The translations under genes and the position numbers were made by a program. DNA of 50,462 nt from Burkholderiales bacterium. Lineage in GTDB: Bacteria > Pseudomonadota > Gammaproteobacteria > Burkholderiales > UBA11063. The notes beneath the pieces are model-generated. The model did no database searches. It had not been told where the DNA came from and saw only the letters and a program-made list of their open reading frames with translations. The first letter of the stretch is position 1; every line of letters starts with the position of its first letter. Shown here one piece after another: positions 1 to 7,417 of the stretch. The stretch spans positions 1-50,462 of the forward strand of contig JAIETT010000085.1 in NCBI GenBank assembly GCA_019744945.1, written 5' to 3'.

Positions 1-105
1 GTCTTGTATTTGGCAATCCAGAATATATCCAAACGCTGGACAATGCCGATTCGTGACTGGGCTATGGCATATCAACAGATGTTAATCAAATTTGGAAAAA
101 TCTGA
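1..105 (+). CDS. IS256-family transposase, C-terminal end (partial)
   Basis: Frame 1 from the window edge reads to a TGA at 103-105 and gives about 34 residues beginning VLYLAIQNISKRWTMPIRDW. The run LAIQNIS-K-WTMPIRDW is typical of the extreme C-terminus of IS256/mutator-type DDE transposases, just before the stop. The rest of the gene lies outside the window, so the element's integrity is unknown. It is host- or IS-derived and lies outside the prophage. Confidence 0.8.
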   Translation, partial: VLYLAIQNISKRWTMPIRDWAMAYQQMLIKFGKI

Positions 106-127
106 TTTAAAATGAAGTAGAAATCAG

Positions 128-150
128 ATTGACACAAAATTTATGACGTA
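128..150. repeat. Probable terminal inverted repeat of the IS256-type element
   Basis: The stretch gattgacacaaaatttatga follows the transposase stop by about 25 bp. IS256-family ends often carry a TTGACACA-type motif at this distance. The mate end is outside the window, so the repeat cannot be verified here. Confidence 0.45.
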
Positions 151-284
151 CTCGTATTCTGAGTAGAGTCACTTCTGTTCGATGTATTGTAACGGTTACC
201 TTTATCTATTCCACTTTTGCAAATAATATTGAAAACTTGTGTTATATTGCTTGTTGGTATTTTAAAAATCTTTAATTCAATTTG

Positions 285-497
285 TCAACTATTGCCTATT
301 TTCTGTTTATTGTAAATTCCAATATAAAAAAATTGATTTGTTCCATTTAAAATTAATTCGCGTAAACTTCTTTTAATTGTAAAGTTTTTGTTATAGCATA
401 AATTATCAGAATATTGCAACCTAATGGATTCAATCTTAACCTCAAATAAGGAAGATAATATTCTCTTGATTTTATCAGTTAATTTCTTAGTAGACAT
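285..497 (-). CDS. Hypothetical 70-aa protein
   Basis: I do not recognise this basic, AT-rich small protein. Its ATG at 497 is preceded by AGAAAGGATATTA, a good ribosome-binding site. No membrane segment or known motif is visible. It lies between the IS256 remnant and the presumed attachment site, so it is probably host DNA rather than phage. It may be a decayed gene. Confidence 0.4.
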   Translation of the reverse strand: MSTKKLTDKIKRILSSLFEVKIESIRLQYSDNLCYNKNFTIKRSLRELILNGTNQFFYIGIYNKQKIGNS

Positions 498-688
498 TAA
501 TATCCTTTCTGTTAATACTTTATTATGTCATGAATTTATTGAATAAGTCAATGTTTGTTTCATGTAAATATCTAAGTTTAAAAAGTATAAAATGGTGGAG
601 GTTTTTTTGCGCCTATGTATAGGGCTATTTCTGCGTGTGTGATGGCTTAGTGCTTACCAATTTCTTATATTTATGCTAAATGTGTGAG

Positions 689-871
689 TTATTTATAATG
701 AACTTTAGTATAAAATTTCCAATAGCATAATCGTTCTGGTTCCAAATCATACTGTTCAAAACTTTCATTCTCGACTGTATAATTGATTCCGTTGTGATTG
801 ACTTGTTCACCGACGACTAATTCGTGTTTTGCTAGTGGATGGTTTGAATTGATTTTAATGATAAAATTCTC
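689..871 (-). pseudogene. ORF remnant without a start codon
   Basis: The minus strand reads about 60 codons (ENFIIKINSNHPLAKHELVV...) to a TAA at 689-691. A stop directly precedes the first codon and there is no ATG, GTG or TTG start, unless the ATT of IIK is used. The composition looks like real protein, so I interpret it as the C-terminal remnant of a host gene. I do not recognise the family. Confidence 0.3.
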
Positions 872-973
872 TTATTAAAAAACTTAATTTTAGTTGGTTA
901 TTTAAGATTTGTAAAAACACTCTAAATTATACAATACTATAATAGCTGTGGTTTGAGCTATGTTATAATAATC

Positions 974-1003
974 GCTTATCTTTCGGGGCAGGGTGAAATT
1001 CCC
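974..1003 (+). promoter_or_regulatory. FMN riboswitch (RFN element), 5' part only; presumed attL
   Basis: The string ttcggggcagggtgaaattc, with flanks gcttatc and cc, matches the P1-P2 segment of the RFN element. RFN normally continues with a conserved ACCGGCGGT-type block. Here the match stops after AATTCCC and continues as TTGCTCTAATC, directly before a phage integrase. I infer that the phage integrated inside this host riboflavin-gene leader, leaving this half at attL. I did not see the other half in the window. Confidence 0.7.
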
Positions 1004-1059
1004 TTGCTCTAATCTAATAAACCAAATTATAACAGCTAGATATGTTAGTGCTTTAAATT

Positions 1060-1077
1060 TTGTGACCAAATTGTGAC
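1060..1077. repeat. Candidate integrase arm-type sites (2 x TTGTGAC)
   Basis: TTGTGAC occurs at 1060-1066 and 1071-1077, an 11-bp step, immediately at the 3' end of the integrase gene. Short direct repeats about one helical turn apart next to the core site are typical of arm sites bound by the N-terminal domain of phage integrases. This role is inferred from position. Confidence 0.4.
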
Positions 1078-2240
1078 TATTCGTAAACTCCTTTTAATTT
1101 ATACCCGTCCTTTAAGCTGCTATCTGGAATCCATTTAGCATAAACGTTATATACCATTTGAACGTTGGCATGTCCAAGCTGTGATGCAATCCATGCAGGC
1201 AATTCTCCATTACTTAATAGCATACTTGCATAACTATGTCTAGTTTGATACGGGTAGCGATAACGAACTCCTGCGGCCTTTAATAATTTTTTCCAGTGAT
1301 AGCGTATTTTTTCACTATCTAGCCACCGTTGATTTGTATTAGGATTGTGGAATACAAAGTTATTTGCCATTTCCGTAAATTTTTGCTGGTAAATTAATGC
1401 CTCAGTTGCCTTTGGTAACAATAAAACTTTTCTAATTCCAGCTGAAGTTTTAGGGGATTTTTCTTGTCCTTCAACAATATTGTTTGTTATATTTACCACG
1501 CCAGCACTAAAATCAATATCAGACCATCGTAGAGCGATTAATTCCCCAGTTCTTAACCCGGAGTAAAATGCGAATTGAATTAAGTTTTTTAATTGGCCAG
1601 TTGCATGATTAATGATAATATTTTTTTCCTCTTCATTAAAAGGGTCAATCTCTTGTTTTTTTGGCAATGAAATATCTGTAATTAGAGATTCAATTCCAGC
1701 ATTATCAAATGGATTGATGCTGATATATCCAGAGTGCACCGCTTCCTGCAATATAGAACGCAGTGGTGTTAATTTATTGTAAAATGTCTTGGAGCTTAAT
1801 TCTTGCATTAATACCCATTGACGAAGTATTTTAGGCGTTACTTCATATAATTTGTATTCACCAAGATCAGGAATTAACTTATTTTTGATAATTTGCTTGT
1901 AACCATCATATGTAGATTTTGCCATATTGCCAACATCATGTCGCCGTTTGTAAATTGCAAGCTGAGTTAAAAGCAAATCAGCACAAGTTATTGTTGTGCT
2001 GATTGGTATAAACATCTTTACTCTTTTTGAGTTTGGAAAATGCCGTTTATAGTCGAATTTATTTTGTTCAATTTCCAATTCAATAGTTGCTTTTAATCTA
2101 ATGGCGTATTTGATATTTTTTGGTGACGGTTCGAGCTTGAGAGTTTCGCGGCATCTGATGTTGTTATAATAAAAGTCTATCTGAATGGCGGTACCGCGAA
2201 TACGTACCCCAGATATTACCTCTTTCTGTTCTCTTCCCAC
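1077..2240 (-). CDS. int: Tyrosine-recombinase phage integrase (Arm_DNA-bind_2/DUF3596 type)
   Basis: This would catalyse site-specific integration and excision. Residues 1-75 form the DUF3596-like arm-binding domain, and about 85-190 the SAM-like core-binding domain. The catalytic domain shows R230 (SGLRTGELIAL), K264 (PKTSAGIRKV), R334 (YQTRHSYAS), H357 (LGHAN) and nucleophile Y367 (VYNVYAKW). The first His of the HxxR box is replaced by Tyr, as is usual in this subfamily (PYQTRH). Its length of 387 aa is normal. The gene sits at the left prophage end beside the presumed attL, and its start overlaps the excisionase gene by 25 bp, so the two are translationally coupled. Confidence 0.95.
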   Translation of the reverse strand: MGREQKEVISGVRIRGTAIQIDFYYNNIRCRETLKLEPSPKNIKYAIRLKATIELEIEQNKFDYKRHFPNSKRVKMFIPISTTITCADLLLTQLAIYKRRHDVGNMAKSTYDGYKQIIKNKLIPDLGEYKLYEVTPKILRQWVLMQELSSKTFYNKLTPLRSILQEAVHSGYISINPFDNAGIESLITDISLPKKQEIDPFNEEEKNIIINHATGQLKNLIQFAFYSGLRTGELIALRWSDIDFSAGVVNITNNIVEGQEKSPKTSAGIRKVLLLPKATEALIYQQKFTEMANNFVFHNPNTNQRWLDSEKIRYHWKKLLKAAGVRYRYPYQTRHSYASMLLSNGELPAWIASQLGHANVQMVYNVYAKWIPDSSLKDGYKLKGVYE

Positions 2241-2440
2241 TCCATATACCTTTCATAGTGAATCTGAAGTCCTTCTCTGACTTTGCGAACTATTCCCTCA
2301 CCAATTCTCCATTCTGAATAGCTTGGGTTTTCGATACGCTTTGCTACTGCATCAGAACTCAATCCCGTTAGTTTATTAAATTGGCGAGAGCTAACCCAAC
2401 CAAGTTTTATCCAACCTACAGACATTAACGCTTCCATCAT
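2216..2440 (-). CDS. xis: Excisionase-like protein (Xis)
   Basis: This 74-aa protein (after MMEALM: SVGWIKLGWVSSRQFNKLTG...) has the layout of phage excisionases that precede DUF3596-type integrases: a short winged-helix with a WV-x(5)-LTG-S-DAV-K segment and a C-terminal ERYMEWEE tail. It would bend attL/attR DNA to direct the integrase toward excision. Its 3' end overlaps int by 25 bp and its start overlaps the stop of a tiny upstream ORF. Assignment rests on size, position and motif pattern. Confidence 0.75.
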   Translation of the reverse strand: MMEALMSVGWIKLGWVSSRQFNKLTGLSSDAVAKRIENPSYSEWRIGEGIVRKVREGLQIHYERYMEWEENRKR

Positions 2441-2517
2441 AACCCCTTATAAACTTTTAACATTTTTTGATAACAGCGCTCTGTTATCTCCCATTGTTTG
2501 ATTAGATAATCAATCAT
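2437..2517 (-). CDS. Tiny 26-aa ORF coupling two genes
   Basis: This is too short for the ORF track. It starts with an ATGA overlap on the stop of the 66-aa gene and ends with a TGA overlapping the ATGATGG start of the excisionase gene (MIDYLIKQWEITERCYQKML...). The junction on both sides suggests that it is translated, either as a small protein or simply to carry ribosomes to xis. Function is unknown. Confidence 0.4.
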   Translation of the reverse strand: MIDYLIKQWEITERCYQKMLKVYKGL

Positions 2518-2714
2518 TTTTTCCACTCCAGATTTAGAATTAACGCCGCTTCTTCTTCAACCCAAACGCCCTTAATAAGGTCGGTCGCGTAAGCGTCGAT
2601 GCTAATATGACAGCCATCTACAGCCGTTACCGTCTTGGTTGAAGTAATGCACTCAACGTCGCCGTGAATGTTCTGCATGACTTGTAGGTCATGAATTAGT
2701 GTGCTTATTTTCAT
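2514..2714 (-). CDS. Hypothetical 66-aa phage protein
   Basis: A small acidic protein (MKISTLIHDLQVMQNIHGDV...) with an AAGGAG ribosome-binding site 8 bases before its ATG. The pattern LI-L---NGD--C--S--- resembles small early-left phage proteins of unknown function. It lies in the leftward operon between an unknown 139-aa gene and xis. No catalytic motif is visible. Confidence 0.6.
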   Translation of the reverse strand: MKISTLIHDLQVMQNIHGDVECITSTKTVTAVDGCHISIDAYATDLIKGVWVEEEAALILNLEWKK

Positions 2715-2804
2715 TGATTAACTCCTTAACTCCATTGAATAACCAATGCGCTCAAAGATGCCGACTCATACTCGGCAACCATCAGCGCACTGTTTCTGAT
2801 TTAG

Positions 2805-3224
2805 TTACTTTTCTTCAAATTCTACAAAATTATCAGGGCTTCCCCAGTTTTTGATAAAACCATCTTCAATGTCCAGATTTACATAATCACCATAATCATT
2901 TGGTACACAGCGTGGTACATAGCATTCATGTCGAGCAACCTCTTTGTTTTGCTCATCATAAAGAATGTATATACCCTCATCGCAAACTTTCATTGAATCA
3001 ATCTTATACTTAAAGTCTTTTGGAAATTTAGGAGTTAAAATTTCTCCTGTGCTTATATCGACCAATAATTGTAGCCTATCATAGTTATCATGATCTACCC
3101 CTGGTCCTGGTACGCGGCAAGGAAAATCAAAAGGTATAACCTCGTCTTTATAGCGAATTGGCAAATCTAACAAAATGCTTTTAATTTCTACATCTCGTTC
3201 TTGTTTTATACATATTTTTTTCAT
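2805..3224 (-). CDS. Hypothetical 139-aa phage protein
   Basis: I do not recognise this protein. It looks like a soluble beta-rich domain with several acidic stretches (DIEDGFIKNWG near the C-terminus) and a paired CRVPGPGVDHDNYDR segment. It lies in the leftward early operon downstream of the DUF2303 gene, separated from it by a perfect 10-bp inverted repeat. Confidence 0.65.
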   Translation of the reverse strand: MKKICIKQERDVEIKSILLDLPIRYKDEVIPFDFPCRVPGPGVDHDNYDRLQLLVDISTGEILTPKFPKDFKYKIDSMKVCDEGIYILYDEQNKEVARHECYVPRCVPNDYGDYVNLDIEDGFIKNWGSPDNFVEFEEK

Positions 3225-3241
3225 TTGTAAACCCTAAAATA

Positions 3242-3268
3242 TATATCACCCATAAAACGGGTGATATA
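3242..3268 (-). terminator. Hairpin after the DUF2303 gene
   Basis: TATATCACCC and GGGTGATATA form a perfect 10-bp inverted repeat with a 7-nt loop. It lies just downstream of the minus-strand stop at 3270. There is only a short U-rich tail (ATATTTTAGG) on the minus strand, so it is either a weak terminator or an RNA-stabilising hairpin. Confidence 0.45.
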
Positions 3269-3269
3269 G

Positions 3270-4121
3270 TTAAGCGATATAAACTTTGATTTTAGTTAAT
3301 TCAACAACAGCGTTCTTGATTGTTTCCAGTGTTTCATCAATAACATTTTCAACGTTAAGAATCTGTACTTTAAACAATAAACCCTTCGCGTCGTCGCCAT
3401 CAAAATTAGCTTGCCAAGCAATTTTAGCCTGCAATTGATAAGCTGGAATTTGCTTATCTGCTGGTAAGCGTGGATTAATTACGTTGATGTTTTCAAAAGG
3501 CTGCAAGGCTAGCGTAATATAATCAGGCAGTACAATTAACTCATTCGTTGTATTACCACCGGTTGTAGTTTTGCGATAACTAAGATTTTGACCACCACCG
3601 CGAGTTGCTTCAGAATCAAACACATGTGATACAGTTGCACGAAAGTTTTTAACGAGAGTTAAAATTTCAGATTGACTTGGATCAATGATCTCATTAAGTC
3701 CGGTATCACAGAAATCAGCAAACGCTTTTTGTTTCATCCACTGGTTATTTGCACCTTGCCAAATTTTCCAGCGATTAGATAACTGAATATTAAACACAGC
3801 AACGTGCTCACACCAACGGGGATTTTCTTTATCGTGGTAATCAAAGTATACTTTAATTGATTTACTACCGGCAAAGCATACCGTTGATTCATTTTTAAAG
3901 TCATTTACGTAGTCGATAAAACCACGCAAATCGTTGAATTCACGATTAGTTACAATTCTACGTGGTGCTACTGCAAATTTTTCTAAGTCAATAAGTTTTC
4001 TAGAATCATGACTTAAAATAACTGTTGGCATACCAGCTTCATCAGTACCTACAACTTCATGAGTTGAAACATTTTCTAGAAATGTTTGTAAAATGTTTTG
4101 TTCTTGATTGGTATTGCTCAT
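3270..4121 (-). CDS. DUF2303 family protein (YfdQ-like)
   Basis: This 283-aa protein matches the DUF2303/YfdQ family found in early-left operons of many temperate phages. Hallmarks include the N-terminal LIDLEKFAVAPRRI segment, a FIDYVNDFK region, the YFDYHDKENPRWCEH block and a beta-rich C-terminus with LPDYITLALQPFE. The biochemical function of the family is not established. Its start overlaps the stop of the 108-aa gene by one base, and such pairs are commonly co-conserved. Confidence 0.85.
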   Translation of the reverse strand: MSNTNQEQNILQTFLENVSTHEVVGTDEAGMPTVILSHDSRKLIDLEKFAVAPRRIVTNREFNDLRGFIDYVNDFKNESTVCFAGSKSIKVYFDYHDKENPRWCEHVAVFNIQLSNRWKIWQGANNQWMKQKAFADFCDTGLNEIIDPSQSEILTLVKNFRATVSHVFDSEATRGGGQNLSYRKTTTGGNTTNELIVLPDYITLALQPFENINVINPRLPADKQIPAYQLQAKIAWQANFDGDDAKGLLFKVQILNVENVIDETLETIKNAVVELTKIKVYIA

Positions 4122-4447
4122 TATATTGCCTTTAAAATAGTTTTAGGGGTTGACGGAGTAGCTAAAGTTAACTCCAGTTTTGGTTGGTACGGATCGTCTG
4201 CAACCAGATTTTTATTTTTATCAACAAACATTATGCCGGCTACGGTATTGTCAATTGGTGGTTTAGCGGCATAAGTTGCAACGACATCCATTTTTCCAGC
4301 ACCACTTGGTTTAAGCGCTAGTGCTAAATTTAGCGTACCTTTGCGCCCGTGGTAATCGATAGCTTCAATTACAGACTGTAACTCTCTGCCGAGAATTTCG
4401 TCCAAATGTCCGCCGTTATAATTAGAGATGAATTCTGAAAACAGCAT
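4121..4447 (-). CDS. Conserved phage protein upstream of the DUF2303 gene
   Basis: This 108-aa protein has a hydrophobic amphipathic core (GTLNLALALKPSGAGKMDVV) with a C-terminal DDPYQPKLEL segment. It resembles small partners that accompany DUF2303 proteins in prophages. Function is unknown. A minus-strand terminator-like hairpin lies directly in front of its start. Confidence 0.65.
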   Translation of the reverse strand: MLFSEFISNYNGGHLDEILGRELQSVIEAIDYHGRKGTLNLALALKPSGAGKMDVVATYAAKPPIDNTVAGIMFVDKNKNLVADDPYQPKLELTLATPSTPKTILKAI

Positions 4448-4466
4448 GATAGATTCCTTATAAAGT

Positions 4467-4490
4467 TAAAAAAACTACGCAAGAGCGTAG
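4467..4490 (-). terminator. Intrinsic terminator inside the leftward operon
   Basis: On the minus strand CTACGC-tctt-GCGTAG is followed by seven T residues. It lies between two co-directional genes rather than at an operon end. Leftward expression past it would need read-through or antitermination, which fits the boxA seen in the PL leader. Confidence 0.6.
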
Positions 4491-4557
4491 CGGTAAAAAG
4501 TAATGGTTAATTTTGTGATATCTCCTTTAAATTTGTTTCACTTAGCCCCTTTAATCT

Positions 4558-4932
4558 CTACATAAGACCCAATTCAATACGTTTTTCTGCGGCAGCAAGT
4601 TCTTTATCTAGGTCAACTTGCGGACCGATGATTTCAGGAGTTTGTTGAAATATATTCCTTGCAGTGTCATTGTTAAACGTCACCACGCACTCTATGTTTA
4701 TACAAGATGGCGCGGGCAACATATCAACAATTCTAAATAACCGCTCACCATATTCATGATGACGATATAGATTTGCAGTATCTAACAACGGCTCATAATA
4801 AGCGCTATCATTGAATTTATCTATATTCTTCTCTAGGTATTCTAGATAAATTTCTATGGTGATGTAGCCCTCAGCCCACATGTTGTGGATATTGCAAAAA
4901 TGGTTAAAAATTTGCTGGTTAATCGAGGTCAT
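4558..4932 (-). CDS. Hypothetical 124-aa phage protein
   Basis: The ORF track starts eight codons earlier. I prefer the ATG at 4932 (MTSINQQIFNHFC...) because it forms an ATGA overlap with the stop of the upstream 58-aa gene. The protein is acidic and helix-rich, with no membrane segment and no motif I recognise. Confidence 0.6.
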   Translation of the reverse strand: MTSINQQIFNHFCNIHNMWAEGYITIEIYLEYLEKNIDKFNDSAYYEPLLDTANLYRHHEYGERLFRIVDMLPAPSCINIECVVTFNNDTARNIFQQTPEIIGPQVDLDKELAAAEKRIELGLM

Positions 4933-5105
4933 TTCTTGCGTCCAAAAATCACACAATCAAAAAGCCACACACTAAACGCAAGAGCATGATCTTGGACTGC
5001 TTTGTTCTGTTGTGATTTAACATGATTACTGTATTCGTCCTCGGTCATCACTTCACAACTCATAGCTGCTGGTGGCGGTAACTCTGGTGTAGTTGTTGGC
5101 GGCAT
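4929..5105 (-). CDS. Hypothetical 58-aa protein
   Basis: This ORF is absent from the track. It starts at ATG 5105 with AAAGGAG in front and reads MPPTTTPELPPPAAMSCEVM... to a TGA overlapping the next start. The N-terminus is proline-rich and the C-terminus has a short hydrophobic stretch (ALAFSVWLFDCVIFG). The strong Shine-Dalgarno and the coupled stop support it as real. Function is unknown. Confidence 0.55.
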   Translation of the reverse strand: MPPTTTPELPPPAAMSCEVMTEDEYSNHVKSQQNKAVQDHALAFSVWLFDCVIFGRKK

Positions 5106-5125
5106 AGTGGTTTACTCCTTTTAAA

Positions 5126-5854
5126 TTAAAAATCTAAACCTAAACTTGTATCTATATCATCCCAGACGTCAATTTCAATTTTAGTTTTATTAAAGTATAA
5201 ATTAATTAATAATAGCTCAAAATCTGAATTACCACCAAAAGTTAATTGTTCACCAATTTCTTTACCCTCTAGCACAACTTGCCACAATGTGCCAACTTCA
5301 CTATCTGTGCCAACGGTTTCCCTTTCTGGCCAAATAGCAAAAAACACAGAACCCGCCTCATGTGAACTATATCTTTCGAATTCAGTTCTTCCGAGCTTAA
5401 TGTCAATCGTGTATTTATCGCGTAAAATATTGTGATAAAAATCATTATTTAGTTCATATTTTTCTCCATCATCCATTTTCTCTAGTAGATATGTCCGATA
5501 CATATCGTAGATTTCAGATAGTTTAATGCTTTCGCGTTTGGTGAAAAGCATTTGGTTAAATGATTGTTCGACTTTAAGCTTAATATCTTCTTTAAGTGTG
5601 AAGTTAACTAATTGATTGAAGTAATTGGTAATAAATCCGTGATAGCTGCTAAAATCAAATCCCTTCATTGATGCACCAATGACATCAGTCATTTTATTTT
5701 CAATCGATCTTTTTAGGTCATATGAATTCAGCGCAGAGTGCACGCTCTCGCGGATAGTTTTTTCCAATGATGTTTGAATTTGAGTTTCGATTATTTTATT
5801 CTCAGCCATTTCGCTAAGCTTGGCATTAACAATTGCTTGAATATCTAAGTTCAT
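5126..5854 (-). CDS. Hypothetical 242-aa phage protein
   Basis: I do not recognise this protein. Residues 1-110 are strongly helical with heptad-like spacing (AKLSEMAENKIIETQIQTSL) and look oligomeric. The C-terminal half is mixed alpha/beta, with WPERE, WQVVLEG and an acidic DVWDDIDTSLGLDF tail. It has a GAGTAAATTCT-type ribosome-binding region. It lies directly downstream of the ParM/RHH pair in the leftward operon, so a DNA-segregation or replication accessory role is possible but unproven. Confidence 0.6.
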   Translation of the reverse strand: MNLDIQAIVNAKLSEMAENKIIETQIQTSLEKTIRESVHSALNSYDLKRSIENKMTDVIGASMKGFDFSSYHGFITNYFNQLVNFTLKEDIKLKVEQSFNQMLFTKRESIKLSEIYDMYRTYLLEKMDDGEKYELNNDFYHNILRDKYTIDIKLGRTEFERYSSHEAGSVFFAIWPERETVGTDSEVGTLWQVVLEGKEIGEQLTFGGNSDFELLLINLYFNKTKIEIDVWDDIDTSLGLDF

Positions 5855-5909
5855 AGAATTTACTCCTGTGTAATAAAGTATAATGTTTAAATTTTTAGTT
5901 TGAATGATT

Positions 5910-5942
5910 TAATTAAATAGATTTTGAAAGTCTATTTAATTA
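5910..5942 (-). terminator. 12-bp inverted repeat at the 3' end of the RHH gene
   Basis: TAATTAAATAGA and TCTATTTAATTA are perfectly complementary across a 9-nt loop, and the stop codon of the RHH gene lies inside the stem. It is AT-rich without a clear U-tract, so transcript processing or stabilisation is as likely as termination. Confidence 0.4.
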
Positions 5943-6295
5943 GTATCAAATTCTGAATCAATTTTGATTTGGTTAGTTTCGCCAGTTTTAGCTGTTGCAC
6001 AAATTTTACCAGGCACTTGTTTGTGCTCAGTGGGATTCAGTGCGGGATTTTTAGTTGTAACCTCAGCTAATTTTGGTTTAGCCTTAAAAGCAATTGGCAC
6101 CAGAGTATTCATATTGCGCTCACGGTTAATTAATTCATCTAGTGGCGTTATTTCAAAGAAACCACAAAGCTCAAAATTATTAAACCCTGCTTTAATCGCT
6201 TTCTCAATAAACAATCTTCTATCACCTTTATTTTTAAAGGTAGTAAGAAGCAGCTCATCAAGTTCATCGGAAATCGTTACGTTTATTCTAGCCAT
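5936..6295 (-). CDS. Ribbon-helix-helix protein, ParR-like partner of the actin-like ATPase
   Basis: The first 45 residues (MARINVTISDELDELLLTTF, then K...GDRRLFIEKAI) have the beta-strand plus two-helix pattern of MetJ/Arc/CopG proteins. The remainder is a disordered-looking tail. I chose ATG 6295, with AGGTGA upstream, over the GTG at 6304 in the track. It begins one base after the stop of the actin-like gene. An actin-like ATPase followed by a small RHH adaptor is the parM-parR order of type II partition systems. The adaptor role is inferred from this pairing. Confidence 0.65.
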   Translation of the reverse strand: MARINVTISDELDELLLTTFKNKGDRRLFIEKAIKAGFNNFELCGFFEITPLDELINRERNMNTLVPIAFKAKPKLAEVTTKNPALNPTEHKQVPGKICATAKTGETNQIKIDSEFDTN

Positions 6296-6296
6296 C

Positions 6297-7202
6297 TTAA
6301 TCACCTAATAAACTAAAATAACCATTTACATTTGAATTTTCTGGCTCTGCGGCAAAGTAGAATTGTTTATTGTCAGGTAAATAATCAGGGGCATAATTTG
6401 CACCACCACCCGCAAAAATAATCACATCTGCACGATTATACAAATCTGAATTTTTGCTAATAAGTTGATTAAGCAGCATTTCAAAATAGATTTGTTTTTC
6501 TTCGTTAATCCACACCGATAAATCCCGCGATTCACCGCCGATAGCAATTTGGTTGGTCCGCATGATTCTTGCGACTTCAGCTTCAGAAGTCGAAACACCA
6601 AATTCGCGATTAATTAGTTTTTGGATTTCTTGAATTGGTTTATTTACCCCGTCACTAGTTGCCCATGCTTCGCTGGCCAGAGCTTTGCCATTTTCAAACG
6701 GTATCACATCCAGCGTATTAGTTCCAATGTCAACCACTAGGCATAATTGATTGGCCAACCCTTGAATTTTAGTTAAACAATCCAGATAAACACCTTTCCC
6801 TTGCGGTACCAGATTAATCTTAATATTATTCACACGGATTTTATCTACGACAAAATCAGTTAATCGTTCGGCAAACTCCTGCCGTTTGGACCAATTTATC
6901 AAACTGAGCCCCGTTACTAACTGAATTTCATTGCTTGGGTTAAACTTAGCGTGAAGAATGGCTTCAAATAATAGCAGTGGTGCATACTTGAGCAACCAAC
7001 TAATATCACGAGTAGTTGCGGCATTACGTACCGCCAGATCACCAACTAAATAATTTCCACCCTCAAATTCACGCGCTTGATTAAGCTCAATGCCAGCCTG
7101 AGATTTACGCGCATAGGCAATCGCCGATGGAAAACTGGCCACACATCCGTTGGTTTTAAATTTGGTGTAACCATAACCAATGTCACAAGCTATTTTTTGC
7201 AT
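6297..7202 (-). CDS. Actin-like ATPase, ParM/StbA-type
   Basis: This 301-aa protein has the actin/Hsp70 nucleotide fold: phosphate-1 loop DIGYGYTKF (residues 7-15), phosphate-2 loop VVDIGTNTLDVI (156-167) and adenosine loop IIFAGGGANY (261-270). The size and the N-terminal half fit bacterial actin-like proteins of the ParM/ALP_N group. Such proteins polymerise to move plasmid or phage DNA. The RHH gene downstream completes a segregation-like pair. In a prophage, the closest functional parallel is AlpC/AlpA of a corynebacterial prophage, which transports phage DNA. Whether this one segregates an extrachromosomal phage or positions replicating DNA is unknown. Confidence 0.85.
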   Translation of the reverse strand: MQKIACDIGYGYTKFKTNGCVASFPSAIAYARKSQAGIELNQAREFEGGNYLVGDLAVRNAATTRDISWLLKYAPLLLFEAILHAKFNPSNEIQLVTGLSLINWSKRQEFAERLTDFVVDKIRVNNIKINLVPQGKGVYLDCLTKIQGLANQLCLVVDIGTNTLDVIPFENGKALASEAWATSDGVNKPIQEIQKLINREFGVSTSEAEVARIMRTNQIAIGGESRDLSVWINEEKQIYFEMLLNQLISKNSDLYNRADVIIFAGGGANYAPDYLPDNKQFYFAAEPENSNVNGYFSLLGD

Positions 7203-7237
7203 TTTTTGTCCTTTAAAATTACTAAATAATGATTGTC

Positions 7238-7261
7238 AGGTGGGGTTTCAAACCTACCCTA
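7238..7261. repeat. 24-bp element shared with C4 module 1 (copy 1)
   Basis: AGGTGGGGTTTCAAACCTAC-CCTA matches 18422-18445 in the same orientation with one mismatch. Its centre is the dyad GGTTT-C-AAACC, so it may be a protein-binding site. This copy lies between the stop of a 41-aa membrane ORF and the actin-like gene, in the place where a type II partition locus would carry its centromere/operator. Confidence 0.5.
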
Positions 7262-7387
7262 TTAAGCCGCAACCCACTTGCCTAAAAATTCAGTGGTGTA
7301 AAATAAGACCGGTAAAACTGCAATCGTGCAGCTCGCACCAAAAATGTATGGCAAGTGATGTAAAAATTTGTTATAATAAGTTCTCAT
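7262..7387 (-). CDS. 41-aa single-TM protein
   Basis: This ORF is not in the track. It starts at ATG 7387 after AAAGGGAATTTAAAAA and reads MRTYYNKFLHHLPYIFGASC..., with one hydrophobic helix (about residues 13-30), ending at a TAA directly before the 24-bp shared element. It could be a small membrane protein cotranscribed with the actin-like gene. The same DNA also folds (CACTTGCC/GGCAAGTG at 7274-7281 and 7350-7357), so a structured RNA is an alternative. Confidence 0.4.
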   Translation of the reverse strand: MRTYYNKFLHHLPYIFGASCTIAVLPVLFYTTEFLGKWVAA

Positions 7388-7417
7388 TTTTTTAAATTCC
7401 CTTTACAAAAATGATTA

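Larger units (their letters stand above)
498..1076. other. AT-rich junction region between host flank and prophage
   Basis: This roughly 580-bp stretch has no intact gene. It holds an ORF remnant (689-871, minus), a TATAAT at 938-943 that could serve the riboswitch, the 5' part of an FMN riboswitch (974-1003) and two TTGTGAC repeats next to the integrase. It reads as host DNA up to about 1003 and phage attachment DNA after that. Confidence 0.5.

Noticed and set aside
2715-2804. 18-codon ORF between the 139-aa and 66-aa genes
   Set aside because: No Shine-Dalgarno before its ATG and no overlap logic; too little support.
5964-6308. Plus-strand ORF of 114 aa opposite the RHH gene
   Set aside because: It is the shadow of the minus-strand RHH gene: low-complexity Leu/Ser composition, no Shine-Dalgarno, and the minus frame has a recognisable fold and operon context.
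7180-7395. Plus-strand 71-aa ORF covering the 24-bp shared element
   Set aside because: It starts inside the actin-like g ene without a ribosome-binding site. The VGFQTYP run repeats in the module 1 leader only because the DNA element repeats. I keep the DNA repeat and the terminator, not the protein.
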